Notes: a model not told the origin generated them from the letters alone. A DNA stretch of 64,000 nt from G025836975 sp040391135 (GCA_040391135.1 JBEBYL010000009.1:62001-126000); one strand, 5' to 3'; counted from the first letter of the stretch, positions 1 to 8,329 are shown. Numbers and translations: made by a program.

Positions 1-275
1 GGCGAGCTTGCCATATCGTGCTTGAACATGACATAAGCGCTGGCCAGCGTGGCATGTCCGCAAAAGGCGATTTCCGTCATGGGTGAAAACCAGCGGATCA
101 GGAACTTGCCGTCGGCGTCGCGCACAAAGAATGCCGTCTCCGACAGGTTGTTCTCGGTCGCGATGGCTTGCATATCGGGCTCGGGCAGCCAGGTATTCAG
201 CGGCACCACCCCGGCGGGATTGCCCTTGAATGGTTCGTCGGTGAACGCGTCGATATAGAAAATGGAAAGCTTCAT
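1..275 (-). CDS. PhzF-family isomerase-like protein, N-terminal part
   Basis: The gene runs off the left edge of the window, so only about the first 91 residues are visible. The N-terminus (MKLSIFYIDAF, then FKGNPAGVVPL, then ENNLSETAFFV and the FSPMTEIAFCGHATL stretch) has the signature of the PhzF / diaminopimelate-epimerase-fold family. In characterised members the Glu of the NLSETAF-like motif is the catalytic acid/base, and it is present here. Family members isomerise small ring compounds, but for most chromosomal copies the substrate is unknown. The ATG at 275 is the natural start because the fold begins at once. The downstream neighbour on the same strand cannot be seen. Confidence 0.85.
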   Translation of the reverse strand, partial: MKLSIFYIDAFTDEPFKGNPAGVVPLNTWLPEPDMQAIATENNLSETAFFVRDADGKFLIRWFSPMTEIAFCGHATLASAYVMFKHDMASS

Positions 276-302
276 GATGGAAACCCCAGGTGGAACAAGG
301 GA

Positions 303-953
303 TCAGGCCGGAACCAGGCCGCTTAGCCGTCTCGGCCCGGACGGCGTTTGGATGTGGGCGACCAGATGCGCAGGCGTGGCGGGACCGGCGGGCAGGACGT
401 CCAGCGGGCCTTCGAACCCGATTTTCTCAAGCAGATCGCGGGCCGCCTGGGCATCGGAATGAAAGGCTTCCACGCGGATCAGGGAGCACCCGGCATCATG
501 CATCCCGCTGGCCGGATGCGTGTCGGTTTCCCATTGTATGAGTGACGGCGCAATGCCTTGCATGACCAGGCCGCCGTCAGCCGGAATGCTTATCTTCCAC
601 TGTAGCGATCCGCGCGTCATGGCTTCGATATGGCCCAGCGAAATGGGCGAGGCGGCGCAGGTGTCGTGGATATTGCCGCTGCGGGCAACCCACGTCGCCA
701 ACCGGGCCGGCTGGTCCGCGATGCTGTCCAGCCCGAACCAGCGTGGCCGGTCCGGCGGCAGCGCCTTGGGATTGATGGCAATGACTTCCAGATAAACCTC
801 GTCGCCCAGCTTCAGCAACAGGTTATGCGTGCCCATGCGCGAATGTTCGCCGCCCGGCTGCGGAGCCACACCCAAGATGCCTTCCACGTAGGCCGCGCCC
901 TCGGCCAGCGATGGCGCTGTAATGACGATATGGTCGATGTTGGAACTAAGCAT
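303..953 (-). CDS. VOC / glyoxalase-like domain protein
   Basis: A 216-residue protein starting MLSSNIDHIVITAPSL, the classic opening strand of a vicinal-oxygen-chelate (glyoxalase/dioxygenase) fold. The first half carries a second landmark, a GTHNLLLKLGDEVYLEVIAI stretch. The second half (LIRVEAFHSDAQAARDLLEKIGF) looks like the next beta-alpha-beta repeat, as in the Glyoxalase_3 type. An in-frame ATG lies 33 bases upstream at 986, but the family start and compact spacing favour 953. It lies 27 bases upstream of the PhzF-like gene on the same strand, so the two are probably co-transcribed. The substrate is unknown. Confidence 0.75.
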   Translation of the reverse strand: MLSSNIDHIVITAPSLAEGAAYVEGILGVAPQPGGEHSRMGTHNLLLKLGDEVYLEVIAINPKALPPDRPRWFGLDSIADQPARLATWVARSGNIHDTCAASPISLGHIEAMTRGSLQWKISIPADGGLVMQGIAPSLIQWETDTHPASGMHDAGCSLIRVEAFHSDAQAARDLLEKIGFEGPLDVLPAGPATPAHLVAHIQTPSGPRRLSGLVPA

Positions 954-1140
954 GACCGGCTGCGGCCTCCCATGTGATCTGTGCAATTACTAGCATAGCG
1001 CAGGCAAAAGAGGGATGCACCAGGAACAAAGGGGATAGCACGCTGGAATTGCAGTCCGGAGCAGCGGGATCGAAACTTGCTGGCGCATTGACGCCCGCCG
1101 GGCGATTCCGCAAGGCGTTCGCCTTGCTTAGGAGAAAGAA

Positions 1141-1269
1141 ATGAAAATACGGGTTTTGCTATCCATGATTCTTTTGGCGGCGCTTGCGGCCGGATGCAGC
1201 AATACGTTTCGCGGCGCGGGGCAGGACATCGAGCGCGGAGGAGAAAAGATCCAGGAGAAGGCGGGCTAG
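1141..1269 (+). CDS. entericidin-like small lipoprotein
   Basis: A 42-codon gene (MKIRVLLSMILLAALAAGCS...) with a strong ribosome site (AGGAGAAAG) just upstream. A short basic n-region, a hydrophobic stretch and a lipobox ending LAAGC predict export and lipidation at Cys19. The mature part (SNTFRGAGQDIERGGEKIQEKAG) has the GxGxDIxxGGxxIxxxA pattern of the entericidin A/B family, small envelope lipoproteins linked in enterobacteria to stationary-phase lysis and toxin-antidote behaviour. No partner gene is adjacent. The role in this organism is not known. Confidence 0.85.
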   Translation: MKIRVLLSMILLAALAAGCSNTFRGAGQDIERGGEKIQEKAG

Positions 1270-1316
1270 CCGGGAGGCCAAGGTACCTTACACCTTACAT
1301 TGGCTCTGCTCTAGGC

Positions 1317-2015
1317 TTACACGCGCCCCAACAAATTAAAGCGGACATTGATGAGATGCTCCGAAATGAGGCGCCGTGAGGTTTCGGCGTCTCGATTCTT
1401 CAAGGCGTCAACCAATAGCCGGTGTTCTTGCTCATAGCGGCTGCGGCGCTCGGGTGTAACGCTTTTCTTTTTAAGCAGACCCCATTCCCCACTGTCGCGC
1501 ACCTCCGCGATCAATTGGAAAACGCTGATAAAAAATGCGTTGTGAGTGGCTTGCGCCAATAGTTCATGAAGTGCGCTGTCCCAATGCTCGAATTCGGCCA
1601 GCGTCCGGGCCGCCTCTGCCTGGCGACAGCATTCATCCAGCTTCTCGAAGTCGGCCGCGGTGGCATTGTTTACCACCAGGTCTACCAACAAGGGTTCAAG
1701 CAGCAGGCGCGCCTCCATGATTTCAGCGGGGCTGATTGCCGAGGGCTCAAACGCCCTGCGGGGCAGCTTGGCCGCAAAGTCATCCGCCACATAAGTGCCG
1801 CTACCTACCTTCTGGACAATAAAGCCCTCGTTCTTGAATTCCTGCATCACGCTACGCAAGGCGCTACGGCTTATTTCATAGTGTTCACACAGACTGCGTT
1901 CGGTGGGTAGGCGACTGCCCGCCACCCATCGTCCACGCCGCAGCCCTTCCAGCAGGTCCCTGCGAAAAACTTGTACGGGATCGGCATCGAATAAAAGCTG
2001 AGGCAGTTGCAACAT
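1317..2015 (-). CDS. GntR-family regulator, FCD (FadR-like) subgroup
   Basis: A 232-residue transcription factor. Residues about 15-75 form the winged helix (GSRLPTERSLCEHYEISRSA, then VQKVGSGTYV). The C-terminal half is an all-helical FCD effector domain with the expected Asp/His positions (DSALHELL, EHRLLVDAL, SEHLINVRF) that often hold a metal and an organic acid. It is transcribed divergently from the binding-protein/Bug/RidA/FAH operon. Two identical 20-base sites lie between the divergent starts, the nearer one about 20 bases upstream of this ATG. Auto-regulation and control of the facing operon are therefore likely. The inducer is unknown, perhaps a substrate of the FAH-family enzyme. 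Confidence 0.9.
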   Translation of the reverse strand: MLQLPQLLFDADPVQVFRRDLLEGLRRGRWVAGSRLPTERSLCEHYEISRSALRSVMQEFKNEGFIVQKVGSGTYVADDFAAKLPRRAFEPSAISPAEIMEARLLLEPLLVDLVVNNATAADFEKLDECCRQAEAARTLAEFEHWDSALHELLAQATHNAFFISVFQLIAEVRDSGEWGLLKKKSVTPERRSRYEQEHRLLVDALKNRDAETSRRLISEHLINVRFNLLGRV

Positions 2016-2035
2016 AATATGGACATTCTGGGTGC

Positions 2036-2055
2036 ATTGGTCTTAATTGGTTATA
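2036..2055. promoter_or_regulatory. putative GntR/FCD operator, left copy
   Basis: A 20-base sequence beginning ATTGGTCTTAATTGG. Its exact reverse complement occurs at 2158-2177 in the same divergent intergenic region. Inside each copy an ACCAAT(T)-type hexamer recurs with about one helical turn (10 bases) between repeats. It lies 20 bases upstream of the regulator start, where a bound repressor would block that promoter. Assignment to this regulator is inferred from position. Confidence 0.6.
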
Positions 2056-2157
2056 GCATTATTTGGACGAAAAGTTTATTTTAAGCCCAATAATATAGGG
2101 TAAACACTAGGGTGTGGCATGGGGATTTCCGATATAGTTCGTTTATTGAAAATCATT

Positions 2158-2177
2158 TATAACCAATTAAGACCAAT
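2158..2177. promoter_or_regulatory. putative GntR/FCD operator, right copy
   Basis: The exact reverse complement of the 20-base site at 2036-2055, starting TATAACCAATTAAG and ending 65 bases before the ATG of the ModA-like gene. The two sites are 122 bases apart centre to centre. Paired identical sites in opposite orientation suggest that one dimer-of-dimers could bridge both promoters, but this is inference. Confidence 0.6.
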
Positions 2178-2242
2178 TGATGCCGTTTTGGCGAGCGTAA
2201 TGTAATCAAGGTACGTGATGCCACCATCACAGGAGGGGATCC

Positions 2243-2938
2243 ATGACAGAAATTCATTTATTCAGCGGTGGGGCTGCGCAAGGCCTGGTTACGAAACTGG
2301 AAACAAGCTTCACGCAAAAGACCGGATGTTCAATCAAAGGCAATTTCGGTGCTGTGGGCCTTATGAAAGATCGTCTGTTGAAGGGCGACAGATGCGATGT
2401 TTTGATACTAAGTCAGAAGCTCATCGACGAGCTCATCGCCAGCGGCCACGTCAAAGCCGATAGCGCGAGACCTTTGGGTATCGTTCAAACGGGTATTGCC
2501 GTGAAGGATGGGGCGGTGATCCCTGTTGTGAGCGATCGGGATTCTCTTAAGTCTTCACTTGAAAGCGCGAGCGAAATCTATTTTCCGGACCCTAACAAGG
2601 CAACCGCAGGCATCCATTTCATGAGTGTCCTCAGGGCGCTAGGAATCGATGCCAGCGTGGCAGACAAGCTGCGGCCTTTTCCCAATGGAGCCACGGCCAT
2701 GCGTGAAATGGCTCACGCCTCGGAGTCAAATGTGATTGGATGCACGCAAGTATCAGAAATTATCTTCACACCGGGCGTGCAACTGGTGGCGCCGTTGCCG
2801 CCGGAATTCGCCTTGGCCACGACATACACAGCAGCCATCTCAACGCAGGCGTCCGAGCCCGCACTTGCGGCGCGCCTGATCGCGCACCTAGTCAACCCGG
2901 AAGCCAGAGAAACGCGCCGGGCGGCGGGCCTGGAATAA
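2243..2938 (+). CDS. ModA-like substrate-binding-fold protein without signal peptide
   Basis: A 231-residue protein starting MTEIHLFSGGAAQGLVTKL, the opening of the type-2 periplasmic-binding fold (molybdate-binding ModA / SBP_bac_11 group). GAVGLMKDRLLKGDRCDVLIL and an IGCTQVSEI stretch match the hinge and second lobe. An excellent ribosome site (AGGAGGGGATCC) fixes this start. The fold begins at residue 3, so there is no leader and the protein should remain in the cytoplasm. Such leaderless relatives occur beside catabolic genes in Burkholderiales. A cytosolic binding or sensing role is possible, and real molybdate transport is unlikely because no ModB or ModC is adjacent. It is the first gene of the divergent operon. 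Confidence 0.8.
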   Translation: MTEIHLFSGGAAQGLVTKLETSFTQKTGCSIKGNFGAVGLMKDRLLKGDRCDVLILSQKLIDELIASGHVKADSARPLGIVQTGIAVKDGAVIPVVSDRDSLKSSLESASEIYFPDPNKATAGIHFMSVLRALGIDASVADKLRPFPNGATAMREMAHASESNVIGCTQVSEIIFTPGVQLVAPLPPEFALATTYTAAISTQASEPALAARLIAHLVNPEARETRRAAGLE

Positions 2939-2995
2939 AACACGATTCATCCTCACCAACAAGATTTCCCCCACTTTTTTGCCCAGGACATCAAC

Positions 2996-3973
2996 ATGAA
3001 AAACCAAATTTTTCGAAGTGTCGCATTGGCAGTGTCGCTTGTTGCCGCTGGTAGCGCTACTGCCTTGGCTCAAGGCTATCCCAACAAGCCAATTCAACTT
3101 GTTGTCCCTCAGGCGGCAGGAGGCGGCTCGGATACGATCGGCCGATTTATTGCCGATAAGCTTAGTGCGAGTCTAGGCCAGGCGGTGGTTGTCGAGAACA
3201 GGCCGGGGGCAGCCGGCGTGCTGGGCGCCGAGCTAGTCAAGCGATCCACACCGGACGGCTACACCCTTTTGCTTGGCGCGATCGATACGATCACTGCACC
3301 CATGGTCAACCAGAGCGTAACTCTGGATGCAATAAAAGATTTCGAGCCTGTGACGCAACTGGCGCAGTCGCCGAACGTATGGGTGCTAAGCCCTTCTTTT
3401 GAGGGTAAAACCATGGCGGATCTGGTCAGGATAGCCAAGGAGAAGCCCAGGGAAATCGATTTTGCGTCCTCTGGCGTAGGCGGCATGCAACACCTTGGAG
3501 GCGAGCTGCTGAATCAGATGGCCGGTATCGAGCTCGCTCACGTTCCATACAAAGGCGGCCCTCCGGGATTCGCCGATGTCATCGGTGGACGTGTTCCATC
3601 CATGCTATCTGGAATACAAGGGGCATTGCCACAAATCAAGTCGGGTAAAGTGATTGGCGCGGCGGTGACGGACACAAAGAGATCTAAGGCCCTGCCAGAT
3701 GTGCCTACCGCCGCGGAAGCCCTGAATCTGCCGGACTATCAGGTCATGAACTGGCAAGGTTTGTTTTTTCCGGCGGGCACGCCTAAAGAGGCGGTGGAGC
3801 GGATCGCAAGTGAAGTCAAGAAGATCCTCTCCACCCCGGAGACCCAGGAAAAGCTTGAAGCGCTCGGCTACGAAGCTATCGGAAATACACCTGCTGAATT
3901 TGCCGTCGTCATGAAATCCGAACAGCAGAAGTGGTCTGACCTCATCAAGAAAGCCGGTATCAAAGCCAACTGA
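2996..3973 (+). CDS. Bug-family (TctC-like) periplasmic receptor
   Basis: A 325-residue extracytoplasmic solute receptor. Residues 1-25 are a Sec signal (MKNQIFRSVALAVSLVAAG, cut after ALAQ). The mature part opens YPNKPIQLVVPQAAGGGSD, the Bug signature, followed by VVENRPGAAGVLGAELV and, later, VPYKGGPPGFADVIGG. Bug receptors bind carboxylates or amides and normally serve a TctAB membrane pair. None is encoded here, as for most orphan Bug genes of Alcaligenaceae. Its place before RidA and FAH-family enzymes suggests that it captures the substrate of that pathway. Confidence 0.93.
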   Translation: MKNQIFRSVALAVSLVAAGSATALAQGYPNKPIQLVVPQAAGGGSDTIGRFIADKLSASLGQAVVVENRPGAAGVLGAELVKRSTPDGYTLLLGAIDTITAPMVNQSVTLDAIKDFEPVTQLAQSPNVWVLSPSFEGKTMADLVRIAKEKPREIDFASSGVGGMQHLGGELLNQMAGIELAHVPYKGGPPGFADVIGGRVPSMLSGIQGALPQIKSGKVIGAAVTDTKRSKALPDVPTAAEALNLPDYQVMNWQGLFFPAGTPKEAVERIASEVKKILSTPETQEKLEALGYEAIGNTPAEFAVVMKSEQQKWSDLIKKAGIKAN

Positions 3974-4036
3974 TCCTTACCCCTCTCGCGGTGCCTCTGC
4001 GGGCGCCGCTCTTACATTGATCCTCAAGGAGGCTGC

Positions 4037-4432
4037 ATGTCTATTACTCGCGGTAACCCGCCACAAATGAAGAACGTACGGGCAACCGTTTACAACCACT
4101 ATGTACGTGTTGATCAGCCTAAAAGCATGATATTCGTATCCGGTCAGTTATCGCGCGACGACGACGGAAATCAGGTCGGAGCAGGCAGCATGCTCGAACA
4201 AACCCGCCAATGCCTACGTAACATCGAGAAAAGCCTAATTGCAGCGGGGGCTTCGCTATCGGATATTGTGTGGACCACTGTGTATACAACAGATATTCGC
4301 GAGTTCAAGCAAATTGTGGCTGCCCGTGAGGAGTTTTTCAAAGACAACTTGCCTACAAGCACGATGATAGAAATCAATCATCTGAGCGAACCGGGCATGC
4401 TTGTCGAGATCCAGGCGATCGCCGCAATCTAA
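4037..4432 (+). CDS. RidA / YjgF-family protein
   Basis: A 131-residue member of the Rid superfamily, with a near-perfect ribosome site (AAGGAGGCTGC) before the ATG. FVSGQLSRD, then a central TRQCLRNIEKSLIAAGASLSDIV segment, then TSTMIEINHLSEPGMLVEIQAIA give the chorismate-mutase-like fold. The canonical RidA Arg (about R105 of E. coli RidA, in an R-x-x-x-x-V/A motif) appears replaced in TSTMIEI, so it may belong to a Rid subfamily that is not an imine deaminase. Position between a Bug receptor and an FAH-family hydrolase suggests service in catabolism of a nitrogen-containing or keto compound. Confidence 0.88.
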   Translation: MSITRGNPPQMKNVRATVYNHYVRVDQPKSMIFVSGQLSRDDDGNQVGAGSMLEQTRQCLRNIEKSLIAAGASLSDIVWTTVYTTDIREFKQIVAAREEFFKDNLPTSTMIEINHLSEPGMLVEIQAIAAI

Positions 4433-4528
4433 CGCTTTAAGTTCCGGTTGGATCGGGCAGGCCGTTGGGTCTGTCCGGCCGGAGCGTTGTAGCCGGCAGT
4501 ATGAATTTGAGAAACAAGGAAGATAGAA

Positions 4529-5407
4529 ATGCGATTTGCTACGTTTACCGAAGGGCACGAACGTTTTGTTGGCGTTGTGTCGGCGGACGGGGAAACCATT
4601 ACAAAATTGAATCTGCCGCGCGACCTCGCGCAGCGAGGCGTATTGGCCCTGATCGAGATGGCAGGTAAAGGTGAGGATGTAAAAAAGTACCTTGGGGCTA
4701 GTGTTTCGGTGGATGCGATCCAGCTGGATGCTCCGATTCCGGCTCCCCGTCGCAATATATTCTGCGTGGGCCGGAACTACCATGCTCATGCTAAGGAGCT
4801 GTCCGGATCGGTGTTCAAACCTAACGATACGGATTTGGCCAGTTGGCCCATTGTGTTCACTAAAGTGCCCGAGTGCGTTGTGGGCCCTCGCGATGACGTG
4901 GTGCTGCCGGGGCAGGAAATATCTGAGCAGATCGATTATGAGGCCGAACTTGCCGTCATCATTGGCATCGGCGGAAAAAACATCGGTAAGGGGAATGCCC
5001 TGCGCCATGTTTATGGCTACACCATCATCAATGATGTCACCGCACGGGATGTGCAAATGCGCCATCAGCAATGGGATCTGGGCAAATCATTCGACACCTT
5101 CTGCCCTATGGGGCCATGGGTAGTCACGGCTGATGAGCTGGATGCCGCCAACACCCGTGTGCGCTGCTGGGTCAATGGCGAATTGCGTCAGGACGGTCTG
5201 ACGCAGGATCTTATCTTCGATATCCCTACGCTTATCGAAACATGTTCGCGCGGCATAACGCTTTATCCAGGCGACATTATTGCCACGGGCACACCAGCGG
5301 GCGTAGGGATGGGCCTGAAACCGCCACGGTATCTGCAGGAAGGAGACCGTGTGCGGATCGAGATCGATGGAATTGGCACTATCGAAAACAAATTCCGAAA
5401 CGGATAG
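4529..5407 (+). CDS. fumarylacetoacetate hydrolase-family protein
   Basis: A 292-residue protein. After an N-terminal cap (residues 1-75), the catalytic FAH fold begins at NIFCVGRNYHAHAKEL. The metal ligands are expected in IDYEAELAVIIG and TIINDVTARDVQ, both present. GDIIATGTPAGVGMGLKPPRYLQEGD is the conserved C-terminal lid. Family members hydrolyse or decarboxylate beta-diketo acids (fumarylpyruvate, acylpyruvates, oxaloacetate) with Mg2+ or Mn2+. A ribosome site (AAGGAAGATAG) supports the start. It closes the operon controlled by the divergent GntR protein. The exact substrate cannot be read from sequence. Confidence 0.92.
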   Translation: MRFATFTEGHERFVGVVSADGETITKLNLPRDLAQRGVLALIEMAGKGEDVKKYLGASVSVDAIQLDAPIPAPRRNIFCVGRNYHAHAKELSGSVFKPNDTDLASWPIVFTKVPECVVGPRDDVVLPGQEISEQIDYEAELAVIIGIGGKNIGKGNALRHVYGYTIINDVTARDVQMRHQQWDLGKSFDTFCPMGPWVVTADELDAANTRVRCWVNGELRQDGLTQDLIFDIPTLIETCSRGITLYPGDIIATGTPAGVGMGLKPPRYLQEGDRVRIEIDGIGTIENKFRNG

Positions 5408-5455
5408 AGCTGTTCCAGCTGAGCGGAACGCGCTTGCGGATCCCCGTGGGCCAGA

Positions 5456-5797
5456 TCACACCTTCGTGACGAACTCCGACTTCAGGCTCATGGCGCCAAA
5501 GCCATCGATCTTGCAGTCGATATCGTGGTCGCTGTCGACCAGGCGTATATTCTTGACCTTGGTGCCGATCTTCACCGTTCCAGCCGATCCCTTCAGCTTC
5601 AAGTCCTTGATGACTGTGACGGTGTCTCCGTCCTGCAAGACGTTTCCCGCTGAATCGCGATAGACCCTTCCAGCGACTTCAGCCGGCGCGGCGTCCTGCG
5701 TCGGCCATTCATGCGCGCACTCCGGGCAGATATAAGCCCCTCCATCCTCGTAGGTGAATTCGGAATTGCATTTTGGACAGGGCGGAAATGTACTCAT
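5456..5797 (-). CDS. yjdM: PhnA/YjdM-type zinc-ribbon protein
   Basis: A 113-residue protein with an N-terminal zinc ribbon (CPKCNSEFTYEDGGAYICPEC, two CxxC pairs) and a C-terminal KOW/SH3-like PhnA domain (GDTVTVIKDLKLKGSAGTVKIGTKVKNI). The match to E. coli YjdM (formerly PhnA) is strong, including the short DCKIDGFGAMSLKSEFVTK end. The old phosphonate link is by genome position only, and the function is unsettled. The start at 5797 is chosen because the zinc ribbon follows directly. A longer in-frame opening to 6040 would overlap the divergent promoter. Confidence 0.88.
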   Translation of the reverse strand: MSTFPPCPKCNSEFTYEDGGAYICPECAHEWPTQDAAPAEVAGRVYRDSAGNVLQDGDTVTVIKDLKLKGSAGTVKIGTKVKNIRLVDSDHDIDCKIDGFGAMSLKSEFVTKV

Positions 5798-5938
5798 GTT
5801 TGATCCTTGATGCCTGAGGAAGGCTGTAAAAGCGCGAAAGTATAGGATATCCGACTCTGCTATAGTCCTTGGGTTGCCGGGGTCGCATCCTGTCTGGATG
5901 CACCCGCCCGGATTCAACACACTTACCAAGGAACGACC

Positions 5939-6448
5939 ATGACCAGCCCGATGTATCTCCACTCCGTTCCGGTCTTCAAGCAGATGCTGACCGCCCTGAA
6001 AGCCATCGTGGCGCAGGCCGAAGCGCATGCGACCGCCCAATCGATAGAGCCCGATGCCCTGCTGCGGGCGCGCTTGTATCCGGATATGTTTCCCCTGATT
6101 AAACAGGTGCAGGTCGCCGCCGACTTTGCGCGCGGGATCTCGGCACGGCTGGCCGGCCTGGAAGTGCCCAGCTATGAAGGCAAAGAGACGACCTTCGCTG
6201 ATCTCGATGCATTATTGGTCAAGACACTGGCTTTTCTGGATAGCCTGGATGCATCTAAATTCGAAGGCGGGGAAACCCGGGACATCGTGCTGCGCCCCGG
6301 CACGCCCAAAGAAAGAAAGCTCAGCGGCCAGACGTACCTGGCCAACTACGGCTTGCCGCAATTTTTCTTCCATGTCACCACCGCTTACGATATCTTGCGC
6401 CACAATGGCCTGGCGATAGGCAAGCGCGATTACATGGGCGCGTATTAA
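5939..6448 (+). CDS. DUF1993 family protein
   Basis: A 169-residue helical protein (MTSPMYLHSVPVFKQMLTAL...). The second half (TYLANYGLPQFFFHVTTAYDILRHNGLAIGKRDYMG) has the DUF1993 signature, including the His residues of a DinB-like four-helix bundle. No function is established. A ribosome site (AAGGAACGACC) precedes the ATG. It is the first gene of a tight run with an HTH/repeat protein 12 bases downstream and a beta-propeller protein next. Confidence 0.85.
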   Translation: MTSPMYLHSVPVFKQMLTALKAIVAQAEAHATAQSIEPDALLRARLYPDMFPLIKQVQVAADFARGISARLAGLEVPSYEGKETTFADLDALLVKTLAFLDSLDASKFEGGETRDIVLRPGTPKERKLSGQTYLANYGLPQFFFHVTTAYDILRHNGLAIGKRDYMGAY

Positions 6449-6460
6449 TCGGCCCTTCTG

Positions 6461-7681
6461 ATGGACAGGCTCATCTCGGCCGCGGCGCATGCATTGGCGG
6501 CCGGAGATCCTCTCGGAGCGCTTAAGCGGGTCGCTTTGCGCGACGATGCGCCGGCGCTGGCGCTTCGAGGCGTCGCGATGGCGCAGCTTGGAGATTTCGT
6601 CCGGGCCAGGGAACTCTTGCGAAGGGCGGCGCGCGCCTTTGGTCCTCGGCAGGCTGTGGCCCGCGCCAGATGCGTTGTGGCCGAGGCCGAGATTGCGCTG
6701 GCATCGCGCAACTTGGGATGGCCCGCGAAAACGCTCGACGCGGCGCGACGCACACTTGAGTCGCACGGCGACAAGGTTAACGCCGCGCACGCGCGGTATC
6801 TTGAAATTCGCCGCCTCCTTCTTCTTGGATCCCTGGATGAAGCCGAGCGTAAGCTCGTCGACCTGGATCCCGCTACGTTCCCGGCTTCGTCCCGGGTTGC
6901 CCACGAACTGGTCGTTGCAGGCATTGCATTGCGGCGTCTGCGGACGGCTGCGGCGCGTGCCGCGCTCGTTCGGGCCCGGGATGCGGCGCGCCGCGCCGGC
7001 ATCCCCGCGCTGGCGGCCGAGGTCGAAGACGCATTCCTCGTCCTGAACACGCCCGCGGCACGCTTGATTACGCGTGACGGCGATCGGCCCCTCTTGCTTG
7101 ACGAGGTCGAGGCCCTGATCGATTCTGATGCGCTTATTGTGGACGCATGCCGCCATGCCGTGCGCGATTCCGGGTCGGTGGCTTCGCTCGCGCGGCGTCC
7201 TGTGCTGTTCGCATTGGCGCGCGCGCTCGGAGAAGCATGGCCTGGCGACCTGTCCCGGGATGCCTTGGTCGCGGCGGCTTTTCGCGCAAAGGCCGCCGAT
7301 GAATCGTATCGCGCGCGCTTGCGGGTCGAGATAGGGCGGTTGCGCACGGCGCTTCGGCCTTTGGCCGACATCAGCGCGACCGCTAGAGGGTTTGTGCTGG
7401 CGCCGCGCCGGGAAAGCCAAGTCGTCGTGCTGGCCCGGCCAGTCGAAGACAAGCATGCGGCGGTGCTTGCTTTGCTGGCCGATGGGCAATCGTGGTCCAG
7501 CTCGGCCCTGGCGCTGGCGCTGGGAGCCAGCCAGCGCACGGTGCAGCGGGCGTTGGACGCACTGGCGGCGTCGGGCAAGGCACAGTCGTTTGGAAACGGA
7601 CGGGCTCGCCGCTGGACAGCCACTCCAGTCTTGGGATACACGACAACTTTGTTACTCCCCGCCGCGCTGGCGATCGATTAG
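6461..7681 (+). CDS. alpha-helical-repeat protein with C-terminal HTH, putative regulator
   Basis: A 406-residue, Ala/Arg-rich protein. Residues about 1-190 are repeated amphipathic helices of TPR-like spacing (ALALRGVAMAQLGDFVRARELL, ARTTL-type repeats). The middle (residues about 205-310) resembles a bacterial transcriptional activation-type domain. Residues about 325-390 form a helix-turn-helix (SSSALALALGASQRTVQRALDALAASGKAQ, then a wing GNGRARRWT). This combination suggests a one-component DNA-binding regulator. No ribosome site is evident, so it may be translationally coupled to DUF1993, which ends 12 bases upstream. The protein is not a family I can name. Confidence 0.65.
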   Translation: MDRLISAAAHALAAGDPLGALKRVALRDDAPALALRGVAMAQLGDFVRARELLRRAARAFGPRQAVARARCVVAEAEIALASRNLGWPAKTLDAARRTLESHGDKVNAAHARYLEIRRLLLLGSLDEAERKLVDLDPATFPASSRVAHELVVAGIALRRLRTAAARAALVRARDAARRAGIPALAAEVEDAFLVLNTPAARLITRDGDRPLLLDEVEALIDSDALIVDACRHAVRDSGSVASLARRPVLFALARALGEAWPGDLSRDALVAAAFRAKAADESYRARLRVEIGRLRTALRPLADISATARGFVLAPRRESQVVVLARPVEDKHAAVLALLADGQSWSSSALALALGASQRTVQRALDALAASGKAQSFGNGRARRWTATPVLGYTTTLLLPAALAID

Positions 7682-7690
7682 CATGGCGGC

Positions 7691-8329
7691 ATGAATACAT
7701 CAAAAGCCGAAATCCTCCGCGAATATGGACCCTTTCCGGATGTCGATGGCATACACGGGGTCACCTATGACGGCAGGCAAGTCTGGTTTGCCACGGACGG
7801 GCGCTTGAACGCGCTCGATCCCGCAAGCGGAAATGTTTTGCGCTCCATTGACGTTCCCGCCGACGCGGGCACAGCCTTCGATGGCCGCCATCTGTTTCAG
7901 ATCGCCAAGGGCCGCATCCAGAAGATCGATCCGGCGACGGGCCGTGTGCTTGCCACGATACCGTCGCCGGGGGGACAGGACTCGGGCCTGGCCTGGGCCG
8001 AAGGGGCACTATGGGTGGGGCAGTATCGGGAACGCAAGATCCATCAGGTCGATCCCGAAACCGGGGCGATACTTCGCACCATAGAATCCAACCGCTACGT
8101 CACCGGGGTAAGCTGGGTCGATGGCGAGCTTTGGCACGGAACCTGGGAAGATGACGCCAGCGAGCTAAGGCGGGTGGATCCCGCAACGGGAGAAGTCCTG
8201 GCCACCCTCGAGATGCCATCCGGTGCTGGCGTGTCGGGTCTTGAATCCGATGGCGAAGGCCTGTTTTTCTGCGGTGGCGGGGACAGCGGCACGATGAGGG
8301 CGGTTCGCCGGCCGCAGTCCGTAAAGTAG
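7691..8329 (+). CDS. beta-propeller (glutaminyl cyclase / YncE-like) protein
   Basis: A 212-residue protein made of about five blade repeats of the form W-F/V-G...-I-x-x-[IV]-D-P-x-[TS]-G-x-[IV]-L (e.g. RIQKIDPATGRVLATI, KIHQVDPETGAILRTI, ELRRVDPATGEVLATL). This is the seven-bladed-propeller type seen in YncE, Vgb and glutaminyl-peptide cyclotransferase-like proteins, but short. There is no signal peptide, so it is probably cytosolic. It starts 9 bases after the HTH protein and is likely the last gene of a three-gene unit. The catalytic residues of glutaminyl cyclase cannot be confirmed. Confidence 0.7.
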   Translation: MNTSKAEILREYGPFPDVDGIHGVTYDGRQVWFATDGRLNALDPASGNVLRSIDVPADAGTAFDGRHLFQIAKGRIQKIDPATGRVLATIPSPGGQDSGLAWAEGALWVGQYRERKIHQVDPETGAILRTIESNRYVTGVSWVDGELWHGTWEDDASELRRVDPATGEVLATLEMPSGAGVSGLESDGEGLFFCGGGDSGTMRAVRRPQSVK

